Source: Methylophaga sp. | GTDB taxonomy: Bacteria; Pseudomonadota; Gammaproteobacteria; Nitrosococcales; Methylophagaceae | Direction: 5' to 3' | Assembly: GCF_030651745.1 (NCBI RefSeq) | Contig: NZ_JAUSCC010000040.1 | Location: 1 to 10,381, forward strand | Length of the DNA: 10,381 bases | Shown here: piece by piece, positions 1 through 6,633 of the stretch | Position numbering within the stretch: position 1 is the first letter of the stretch | Layout of the letters: every line of letters begins with the position of its first letter | Notes under the pieces: model-generated | The model's database searches: none | What the model saw: the letters and a program-made list of their open reading frames with translations, nothing else | What the model was told of the DNA's origin: nothing | Made by a program: the position numbers and the translations under genes

Positions 1-76
1 TCCAGGTGCAAAAAAGTGCCAATAAGAGTAGCATACCGGAAGTTTTGTATCCGAAAGTTAGTGTCTAGGAATTACA

Positions 77-685
77 ATGAAAAAAATTATTTCAGCGGTG
101 GTGCTGGGTTTGGGAGTAACGAGTTCGCCACTTGGTTTAGCTGCAGGTGATGTCTCAGCCGGAAGGGCTAAATCAGCTGTCTGTGCGGCCTGTCATGGTG
201 CCGACGGCAACAGTCCATCAGACATGTATCCTAAACTGGCTGGACAACATGCCAGCTATCTCTATAAACAATTGGTTGAATTCAAGAGCGGTAAGCGTGA
301 AAACGCCATCATGGCGCCCATGGTTGCCGGTTTATCTGAAGAAGATATGGCTGATTTAGCGGCATTTTATGCCAGTAAAGAAGCGACACCTGGCGCGGTA
401 AGTGAAGACTTGTTAGAGCTTGGCAAACAAATTTATCGTGGTGGTAACAGCGAGTCCGGTGTACCAGCCTGTATGGCTTGTCATGGACCAAATGGCAACG
501 GCATGCCAGCGGCGAAATGGCCGAAACTATCTGCTCAATATCGTGCCTATACAGAAGCGCAATTACACGCTTTTGCTAATGGGGAACGTCATAACGATCC
601 TAATGGAATGATGCGTGATATTGCTTCTAAAATGACAGAAGAAGAGATCAAAGCGGTTGCCGCTTATGTATCCGGTCTGCATTAA
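77..685 (+). CDS. Cytochrome c4, periplasmic dihaem c-type cytochrome
   Basis: A 202-residue precursor with a signal peptide (MKK start, hydrophobic stretch at about 4-22, likely cleavage after Ala23). Two tandem cytochrome c domains follow, each with a CXXCH haem site: CAACH at 36-40 and CMACH at 132-136. The axial methionines are expected around 79-82 (IMAPM) and 178-186. Length, twin domains and the WPKLSAQ-type segment after the second haem fit cytochrome c4, which passes electrons to terminal oxidases or other periplasmic partners. The start is supported by AGGA at 67-70, six bases before the ATG. It is followed on the same strand by the haem-attachment genes that would mature it. In Pseudomonas the c4 gene lies next to dsbA; here resB and ccsA sit between them. 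No clear promoter is visible in the 76 bases upstream, so its operon may begin outside the window. Confidence 0.93.
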   Translation: MKKIISAVVLGLGVTSSPLGLAAGDVSAGRAKSAVCAACHGADGNSPSDMYPKLAGQHASYLYKQLVEFKSGKRENAIMAPMVAGLSEEDMADLAAFYASKEATPGAVSEDLLELGKQIYRGGNSESGVPACMACHGPNGNGMPAAKWPKLSAQYRAYTEAQLHAFANGERHNDPNGMMRDIASKMTEEEIKAVAAYVSGLH

Positions 686-695
686 TTGCTGATAA

Positions 696-733
696 TTACT
701 CCGGTGACAATGATCTGAATTGCACCGGAGTAA
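696..733 (+). repeat. Intercistronic stem-loop between cytochrome c4 and resB
   Basis: A perfect 11-base inverted repeat (TTACTCCGGTG at 696-706, CACCGGAGTAA at 723-733). It extends inward, past a bulged A at 707, by four more pairs (CAAT 708-711 with ATTG 719-722), leaving a seven-base loop. On the + strand it is followed by a run of A rather than T, so it is not a standard intrinsic terminator. It lies 10 bases after the cytochrome stop. A role as an RNA stabiliser, processing site or attenuator that sets cytochrome and resB levels apart is inference. Confidence 0.7.
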
Positions 734-760
734 AAAATCAGCCCATGTTTGAGCAATTTC

Positions 761-2767
761 ATGTCTGACTCCACCAAAAAAGGTCCATCTAGCCTGAGTT
801 TTACCCGCCGTTTATTTCTGTTTATCGGCTCGATGGAATTGGCGATTACCTTATTACTGACGTTGGCCATTGCCTCAGTTATCGGTACCGTTCTGCAGCA
901 AAATCAACCTTATGCTGACTATGTCATCAAATTCGGACCTTACTGGTTTGATGTGTTTGATAAGTTAGGGTTATACGACGTCTATAGTGCTTTGTGGTTT
1001 ATCGCCATTCTGGCGTTACTGGTTATTTCCACATCAGTCTGTGTTATCCGCCACTTTCCCGCCATGGTCAAAGAGATGTGGCAACTGCGCACCAATGTGC
1101 AGAAAAAATCATTAAAAGCTATGCATCACAATGCACAATGGCAATCAAACGACAATCTGCAAACCGTTGCCAATAATCTGCAACAAGCATTCAAAAACCT
1201 CGGTTTTCGCAGCCGCCAAACCGTCAAACAAGAAGATGCCATCTTGATTTCGGCGATGCGTGGTGGGATGAATCGTCTTGGGTATTTATTCACGCATATT
1301 GCCATTGTAGTGATTTGTGTTGGTGGCCTGTTTGACAGCAATATGCCGCTTAAGCTTGCAGAATGGCGCGGTGACATCAAAATTGAGACGCGTGATCTTT
1401 CGATTCGTGATATTCCAGCGGAAAGTCGGCTGGGAGAGGGGAATCAGGGGTTTAGAGGATCTGTCAGTATTCCGGAAGGTAAAGCATCTGAAGTAGTTTT
1501 TTTACCAGTTCGTGATGGTTATTTGTTGCAAGCCTTGCCCTTCCGTATTGAAGTTAAAGATTTCCGAATTGAACATTATCCAAACGGTCAGCCAAAATCG
1601 TTTGAATCCGATTTAGTGATCCACGATGATGAATTGGATGCTCCGATGGAAGCCACTATCGCGGTCAATCACCCATTGATTTATCGTGGACACGCAATTT
1701 ACCAAGCCAGTTTCAGTGATGGTGGTTCATTATTAACTCTGGATGCCTGGCCATTGGATAGTCGAGCCGGAACGGAACCTGTTTCCATTCAAACCAAAGT
1801 ATTTGAAAATCGTCAAATGCTGTGGGGTGAAGAATCCATGCAGCTGGAAATGATTGATTTCCGCCCGTTCAATATCAACCCGGATCCTACTGAGGAAGAT
1901 TCACGTAACGTACGTGATTTTGGACCTAATTTTACTTTCAAGTTACGTACTCAGACTGGCGAAGCCAGGGAATATGAAAACTATATGTTTCCTGTCGAGC
2001 GTGATGGCCGTGAATACTTTTTAAGTGGTGTGCGTAATAGCCCGGCAGAGTCATTTGCTTATCTTTATTTACCGGTTGATGAAGAGGGCAGCCTGCATCG
2101 CTTCCTGCAATATTCAGCCATGTTACGTGATGAACAATTGGTCTCCAGCATTGCCAACTCAATGATGATTGAAGCACTAGCCATGCTGCCTGAGCGAGAT
2201 GAAGCGCTGGAAAAAAGTTTGCAGCAGACCCTGGAAACACTTATCAAAATGTTTGTTCGTGGTGGTTTTGATGAAGTCAGGGATTTTATTGATAATAATC
2301 TCCCTGATGCTGAGCGCGATAATTTAGCGCCTGCTTATTTAGGCATGTTACGAGAAATGCTGGCACGGATTTATTTCAGCATGGACGGAATTGATGCTGA
2401 AACGGTTAGCAATCAGCAATTACTGTTTTTACAGGATACGGTCGATACCATCGGTACTTTGTCACGTTATGGTTCACCGGTATTTTTACATTTGACAGAT
2501 TTTGAACATATCCAATCTACCGGGCTGCAAATTGCAAAAGCGCCCGGCAAAAATGTGGTGTATTTCGGCTGTGCCTTGTTGGTTATCGGCATTTTTTTAC
2601 TGTTCTATCTTCCGCAAAGACGGTTCTGGGCGTGGCTGGAACAAGAGGGCAGCCAAACCAACATTATTCTGGCTGGTTCCACTAATCGTAATGCACGAGA
2701 ATTTGATACATTTTTCAACGAGCAACAAATACAGTTGGCGGCTAAAACGGGGAACTCCGACCTCTAG
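761..2767 (+). CDS. resB: Cytochrome c biogenesis protein ResB (CcsB), System II haem handling
   Basis: About 668 residues from the ATG at 761. An in-frame TTG at 749 would add four residues but has no better ribosome site; a weak GAG lies at 751-753. In the numbering from TTG, the predicted membrane helices lie near 28-48, 80-100, 177-195 and 603-622. A large periplasmic region lies between the third and fourth helices. The first helix carries the family pattern ending in GTVLQQNQP, and the third contains the segment NRLGYLFTHIAI with a histidine of the kind used as a haem ligand. ResB works with CcsA as a cytochrome c synthetase that exports haem and attaches it to CXXCH sites. It is much longer than Gram-positive ResB, mainly because of a charged helical region at about 460-560 before the last helix, which I recall as common in proteobacterial members. 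ccsA follows 43 bases downstream. Confidence 0.92.
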   Translation: MSDSTKKGPSSLSFTRRLFLFIGSMELAITLLLTLAIASVIGTVLQQNQPYADYVIKFGPYWFDVFDKLGLYDVYSALWFIAILALLVISTSVCVIRHFPAMVKEMWQLRTNVQKKSLKAMHHNAQWQSNDNLQTVANNLQQAFKNLGFRSRQTVKQEDAILISAMRGGMNRLGYLFTHIAIVVICVGGLFDSNMPLKLAEWRGDIKIETRDLSIRDIPAESRLGEGNQGFRGSVSIPEGKASEVVFLPVRDGYLLQALPFRIEVKDFRIEHYPNGQPKSFESDLVIHDDELDAPMEATIAVNHPLIYRGHAIYQASFSDGGSLLTLDAWPLDSRAGTEPVSIQTKVFENRQMLWGEESMQLEMIDFRPFNINPDPTEEDSRNVRDFGPNFTFKLRTQTGEAREYENYMFPVERDGREYFLSGVRNSPAESFAYLYLPVDEEGSLHRFLQYSAMLRDEQLVSSIANSMMIEALAMLPERDEALEKSLQQTLETLIKMFVRGGFDEVRDFIDNNLPDAERDNLAPAYLGMLREMLARIYFSMDGIDAETVSNQQLLFLQDTVDTIGTLSRYGSPVFLHLTDFEHIQSTGLQIAKAPGKNVVYFGCALLVIGIFLLFYLPQRRFWAWLEQEGSQTNIILAGSTNRNAREFDTFFNEQQIQLAAKTGNSDL

Positions 2768-2810
2768 TCAGGTTCTTAAATGAAAGCGCAATAATGAGTA
2801 TGAGAAACCA

Positions 2811-3959
2811 ATGACAACAAATACTGAAATAATGACAAAACCGGCTGCACATACGTGGTGGTGGTACGGCATTTTATTGCTGGCATCCATTGGTATTTTG
2901 ACGATTTACCAAGAAGTGCTGGATGTTTATGAAGTTTCCATTTTGATTTTTACTGCTGTCAGCATGGCGCTGGTAGGTAATCATTGGCCTGGTTTTCGTG
3001 GTCACGCTATTGCTGTTGCGATTTTAAGTTTAATGGCTTTACAGCTGTATGGCACCGATCTGGGTGCCGCTGAAACCAACGGTATTCTCAAATACATGCT
3101 TGCCAGTCAATCTGCAATTATGTGGATGAGTGTGTTTTTTATTGCAGCAACCTTCACCTATTTTGGTGGTTTGATTTTCCGTTCCAGTTATACCGAAAAA
3201 GTGGGCAGCGCCTTTACCTGGATCGCAACCACATTCGGTATGACAGGTTTGATGGTGCGTTGGCGTGAAACCCATATGATGGGTGCGGATATTGGCTATA
3301 TTCCGGTCAGCAACTTATATGAAGTATTTATCCTGTTTGCCGTTGTAACGGCGCTGATTTATCTGTTTTACGAACGCCGTTATCAGGTCCGTAGTTTGGG
3401 TGGTTTTGTTTTATTGGTTATCTCTGCTGCAGTGATTTTCCAACTCTGGTATGCCTTTGAACGTAATGCCCACGAAATTCAGCCATTAGTACCGGCATTG
3501 CAAAGTTATTGGATGAAAATTCATGTACCGGCAAACTTTATCGGTTACGGTGCGTTTGCGATGGCCGCGATGATTGGTATCGCTTATTTGCTGGTCAGCT
3601 GGCGAGCTAACAAGAATCCAGACAGCGGTTTAGTGAAGGCCATGCCGCCGCTAACCATGATGGATGATTTAATGTATAAAAGCATAGCCTTGGGTTTTGC
3701 CTTTTTCACAGTGGCTACCATTCTCGGTGCTTTGTGGGCGGCAGAGGCCTGGGGTGGCTACTGGTCATGGGATCCAAAAGAAACCTGGGCATTGATCGTC
3801 TGGTTAAACTACGCTGCCTGGCTGCATATGCGTATGACTAAAGGCTGGAATGGAGTGCCAATGGCTTGGTGGGCAATTGTCGGACTGTTCGTGACCTTAT
3901 TTGCCTTTCTCGGTGTCAATATGTTTCTGTCCGGACTACATTCTTACGGCAGTTTGTAA
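2811..3959 (+). CDS. ccsA: Cytochrome c biogenesis protein CcsA (ResC), haem-binding WWD-domain membrane protein
   Basis: A 382-residue polytopic membrane protein. The diagnostic WWD haem-handling motif is at 314-326 (WGGYWSWDPKETW). Flanking conserved histidines are His238 (in KIHVPANFIGY) and His377 near the C-terminus (GLHSYG), as expected for the haem ligands of this family. A further family segment is at 165-171 (PVSNLYE). Extra N-terminal hydrophobic segments (about 17-33, 43-55 and 64-80) precede the core. CcsA pairs with ResB in the inner membrane to present haem to apocytochromes on the periplasmic side. The ATG at 2811 has a modest GAG-type ribosome site just upstream. A second in-frame ATG at 2832 has none. 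The gene is the downstream partner of resB and lies 22 bases ahead of dsbA, so the three are probably cotranscribed. Confidence 0.94.
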   Translation: MTTNTEIMTKPAAHTWWWYGILLLASIGILTIYQEVLDVYEVSILIFTAVSMALVGNHWPGFRGHAIAVAILSLMALQLYGTDLGAAETNGILKYMLASQSAIMWMSVFFIAATFTYFGGLIFRSSYTEKVGSAFTWIATTFGMTGLMVRWRETHMMGADIGYIPVSNLYEVFILFAVVTALIYLFYERRYQVRSLGGFVLLVISAAVIFQLWYAFERNAHEIQPLVPALQSYWMKIHVPANFIGYGAFAMAAMIGIAYLLVSWRANKNPDSGLVKAMPPLTMMDDLMYKSIALGFAFFTVATILGALWAAEAWGGYWSWDPKETWALIVWLNYAAWLHMRMTKGWNGVPMAWWAIVGLFVTLFAFLGVNMFLSGLHSYGSL

Positions 3960-3981
3960 TTAAAATTTTAAGGATATTTAA

Positions 3982-4623
3982 ATGACAAGATCACTTCGTG
4001 CTTTGTTACTGACCACTGCGGCTTTGCTGTTGCCTTTATCTGTGTCAGCGGATTCAGCAAATTACAAAGAAGGTGAGCACTATGAGCCCACCTCTCAGCG
4101 TATGGCAAAAAACACTTCCAGTGAACAGATTGAAGTCATGGAATTATTCTCTTATTCCTGCCCGCATTGCTTTACCTTAGATTCACAAATTATGCAGTGG
4201 AAAGAAACCTTGCCTGAGAATGTTAAATTTACTCAGGTGCCAGCTATTTTCCGTGATAGCTGGTTGCAACTGGCCAGAGTATTTTATGCCGCTCAAGTGA
4301 CTGGTGATTTAGACAAACTGCACAAAGCATTGTTTAATGCCATCCATATTGATAAACGTCGCCTGGACACTGAAGAACGGTTATTGGATTTTGTCGCAGA
4401 GCAGGGAATTGATAGAGAAAAATTTGCTGAAACGATGAATTCATTCACCGTCAAAACCAATGTCAAAAAAGCGCTAGTGATCAGTCAAACGGCAGGTGTG
4501 AGTGGTGTACCGTCAATCATTGTTGATGGACGATATCATACCGATGCTCCTAAAGCGGGCAGTATGACCGAAATGTTAAAAGTGGTTGAACATCTGATTG
4601 AAAAAGTTGAAGCTGAAAAATAA
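3982..4623 (+). CDS. dsbA: Thiol:disulfide interchange protein DsbA, periplasmic
   Basis: A 213-residue protein with a signal peptide (about 1-23, cleavage near VSA-DS). The thioredoxin-fold active site CPHC is at 60-63 (in SYSCPHCF), and the cis-proline is Pro177 in SGVPS. These are the hallmarks of DsbA, which introduces disulfide bonds into exported proteins and is reoxidised by DsbB (not in this window). A strong ribosome site, AAGGA at 3970-3974, lies seven bases before the ATG. It is the last gene of the cytochrome block and is followed by a strong terminator. Its placement after resB-ccsA suggests joint supply with haem attachment. The CPHC dipeptide and full-length fold argue for an oxidase, not for the reducing thioredoxin (CcsX/ResA) that System II also needs. 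Confidence 0.93.
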   Translation: MTRSLRALLLTTAALLLPLSVSADSANYKEGEHYEPTSQRMAKNTSSEQIEVMELFSYSCPHCFTLDSQIMQWKETLPENVKFTQVPAIFRDSWLQLARVFYAAQVTGDLDKLHKALFNAIHIDKRRLDTEERLLDFVAEQGIDREKFAETMNSFTVKTNVKKALVISQTAGVSGVPSIIVDGRYHTDAPKAGSMTEMLKVVEHLIEKVEAEK

Positions 4624-4640
4624 AGCAGTTTTGTAATTTA

Positions 4641-4677
4641 AAAAGGTCGGTTATACAAAATAACCGGCCTTTTTTTT
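4641..4677. terminator. Intrinsic terminator between convergent dsbA and mltF, probably bidirectional
   Basis: A ten-pair stem (GGTCGGTTAT at 4645-4654 with ATAACCGGCC at 4660-4669, one G-U pair) closes a five-base loop. It is extended by A-T pairs and followed by eight T at 4670-4677. On the other strand the same stem is followed by five T (A at 4640-4644 region on +), so it can also end mltF transcription. It lies between the dsbA stop (4623) and the mltF stop (4683). Confidence 0.9.
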
Positions 4678-4682
4678 GCCTT

Positions 4683-6080
4683 TTATAAGGCTGCCGGGAG
4701 TGTTTGATTAAGCTCCGCTGGCGGTGGGAGCGAGTTTCGATTTACTTCATCGTGGTGTAACAAAATATCGTAATAGCGCCGGATATTACCAACAAAACGG
4801 ACTGGTTCTCCACCACGGGCGTAACCATAACGAGTCTGACTAAACCACTGTTGTTTTGCCAGTAATGGCAAGTTTTCCCGAACATCGGACCAGCGATCCG
4901 GGTTACCACCATTTTTTTCGGTAAGTATTCTGGCATCCTCCAGATGACCTAGGCCAATGTTGTAAGCCGCCAGAGCCAGCCACGTTCGATCAGGTTCAGC
5001 AATGCGCTCAGGTAAACGGTTCTTAATAATGGTCAGATAGGCGGTGCCTGCAATGATACTTTGCTGCGGATCTTCCCGGTCAGTGACGCCCATTTCATTA
5101 GCAGTGGCCTGGGTAAGCATCATTAACCCCCGAACGCCGGTACTGGAGACCGCTTCTGGATTCCAGTGTGATTCCTGATAGGCCATTGCTGCCAGTAATC
5201 TCCAATCATAACCGTAGGCTAATGCGGCAGCTTTAAAGGTGGATTCATATTGTGGTAGATGAGTTTGGATGCGTCGATGAATGGCGCGTGAATCAACATA
5301 ATCAAAGCGTCGAATGTGGCCAAAGTACGTTTCAATGAGCTGATCCAGATAGCCCGAGCTTTCGATTTCCTCAAAAAAAGCATTTACCGCCAGTTGTAAA
5401 CTCATATCTTCACTACGCCGCATTCCCCAGGCCAGTGGTTGAGGATCGGACACATCAAAGGCGACGCGCAATTCAGGATATAGGCTATGACTGGCAGCCA
5501 TCTCATTAGAATCAACAATGGTGTAATCAATTAATTCAAGTTGAACCAGCTGTAACAAGCCACTGGTATCGATGGATTGATTTTCGGTCCAGGAAAGCAG
5601 GGGAATTTCTTGTTGTAATATGCCGAGCTGTTCAGCATGGCTGCTATTGGCAACGATTTCTAACTGACCACTGTTAATTTCGGTGATATCGCGAGGTTTA
5701 TGGTTGCCGTGACGGTAAATAAGCTGTTGAGTGACTTCGTGATAAATTGGACCGAAGCGTAATCTGTTTTGTCTTGCCCGGGTGATGGTTAAACCGGCCG
5801 CAGCGATATCCGCCTGACCGTTCTCAATCATATCGAGTGTTTTACTAAGGGTAGTTGGAACGGTTACTTTGAGTTCAACCCCAAGATAATCAGCAAAAGC
5901 CTGTGCCAGATCGAATTCAAATCCTGCGAGTTGACCAGAATTACTGTAATAACTGGTCAAACCATAACGGCTGACCACACGAAGCTCGCCGCGCTCCAGA
6001 ATCTGTTCAAGCTGATTGCTGGGGGTGTTGCAAGCACTTAATACGCAGAGCATGAGAATGAGAAAAAATAGCTTTTTCAA
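4683..6080 (-). CDS. mltF: Membrane-bound lytic murein transglycosylase F (MltF)
   Basis: From a TTG at 6080 this is a 465-residue lipoprotein. The start MKKLFFLILMLCVLSAC gives a basic N-terminus, a hydrophobic stretch and a lipobox with Cys17. Residues about 26-256 form a periplasmic solute-binding (SBP_bac_3-like) domain. About 274-442 form a family 1 lytic transglycosylase domain with catalytic Glu303 in AYQESHW, GLMMLTQ at about 318-324 and the AAYNIG segment at about 371. This two-domain order is that of MltF, which cleaves peptidoglycan glycan strands to 1,6-anhydro products. E. coli MltF is a little longer, 518 residues as I recall. The frame stays open to a TTG at 6164, but that version buries the signal peptide after 28 odd residues, and a candidate promoter lies inside the extra stretch. 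In E. coli mltF also lies next to tadA. Start confidence is lower than gene confidence. Confidence 0.9.
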   Translation of the reverse strand: MKKLFFLILMLCVLSACNTPSNQLEQILERGELRVVSRYGLTSYYSNSGQLAGFEFDLAQAFADYLGVELKVTVPTTLSKTLDMIENGQADIAAAGLTITRARQNRLRFGPIYHEVTQQLIYRHGNHKPRDITEINSGQLEIVANSSHAEQLGILQQEIPLLSWTENQSIDTSGLLQLVQLELIDYTIVDSNEMAASHSLYPELRVAFDVSDPQPLAWGMRRSEDMSLQLAVNAFFEEIESSGYLDQLIETYFGHIRRFDYVDSRAIHRRIQTHLPQYESTFKAAALAYGYDWRLLAAMAYQESHWNPEAVSSTGVRGLMMLTQATANEMGVTDREDPQQSIIAGTAYLTIIKNRLPERIAEPDRTWLALAAYNIGLGHLEDARILTEKNGGNPDRWSDVRENLPLLAKQQWFSQTRYGYARGGEPVRFVGNIRRYYDILLHHDEVNRNSLPPPAELNQTLPAAL

Positions 6081-6108
6081 AACATCACTACAGTCAGCAG
6101 GGCACAAA

Positions 6109-6137
6109 ATTATGCTACATAAGTAGTGCTTTGCCCA
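6109..6137 (-). promoter_or_regulatory. Candidate sigma-70 promoter for mltF
   Basis: On the - strand, TGGGCA (6137-6132, 4 of 6 to the -35 consensus) is followed by a 17-base spacer and CATAAT (6114-6109, 5 of 6 to the -10 consensus). Transcription would begin near 6102, about 20 bases before the TTG proposed as the mltF start. This would make mltF at least partly independent of waaA-tadA, and it supports the shorter start. It is a consensus match by eye only. Confidence 0.4.
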
Positions 6138-6183
6138 CCTTAATTTCCCCAAACTTACTATCAAATATTGGGAAATGTGATGC

Positions 6184-6633
6184 CTATCGCTTAGATCGAA
6201 AGAAAGATTTTAAGATGGCACTGCTTTCGTCAGCTAACAGTCCGCTTTCACATTTAACGTGGTGATTCAGCCGTGAGGTATTGAATATGTCAAAACAACT
6301 GCCAGCAGCCCCGGTTTTAGGCTCAGTTGCAGCAAATACAACGCGTTCGATACGGGCATGCACAATTGCTCCTGCACACATGATGCAGGGTTCCAACGTG
6401 ATATACATTGTGGCATTCGGCAGTCGATAGTTCTGTTGCTGTAAACAAGCTGCACGTAAGGCAACAATTTCGGCATGTGCGGTTGGATCCTGCTGGCTGA
6501 TGGGTTGATTCCAACCGGCTCCGATGATCTGATCATCTAATACAATGACTGCTCCAACAGGTACCTCACCATGCTGTTCAGCTTGTTGCGCCAGCAGCAG
6601 GGCCTGACGCATCCAATATTCATCGTCTAACAT
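6184..6633 (-). CDS. tadA: tRNA-specific adenosine-34 deaminase TadA
   Basis: A 149-residue cytidine-deaminase-fold enzyme that converts adenosine to inosine at the wobble position of tRNA-Arg(ACG). The zinc site is complete: His53 and catalytic Glu55 in PTAHAEI, then Cys83 and Cys86 in PCIMCAG. The segments EYWMRQAL near the start, GEVPVGAV at 22-29 and KTGAAGS at 106-112 match E. coli TadA closely. The ATG at 6633 was chosen because it aligns with the E. coli N-terminus. The frame is open a further 20 codons to 6693, but that stretch is coding sequence of waaA in another frame. The start lies inside the end of waaA (14-base overlap) with no clear Shine-Dalgarno, so translation is probably coupled to waaA. 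Confidence 0.95.
   Translation of the reverse strand: MLDDEYWMRQALLLAQQAEQHGEVPVGAVIVLDDQIIGAGWNQPISQQDPTAHAEIVALRAACLQQQNYRLPNATMYITLEPCIMCAGAIVHARIERVVFAATEPKTGAAGSCFDIFNTSRLNHHVKCESGLLADESSAILKSFFRSKR

Noticed and set aside
1..76. Short open stretch on the - strand from position 34 to the window edge (MLLLLALFCTW), a possible divergent gene start, and a weak promoter-like TAGCAT at 29-34
   Set aside because: Eleven codons at the edge are too few to judge. The sequence does not resemble EngB, which often lies upstream of cytochrome c4, and the promoter match has no good -35.
2190..2430. The charged helical stretch of ResB as a foreign domain insertion
   Set aside because: The frame and codon use are continuous, and a similar extra region is, from memory, common in long proteobacterial ResB proteins.
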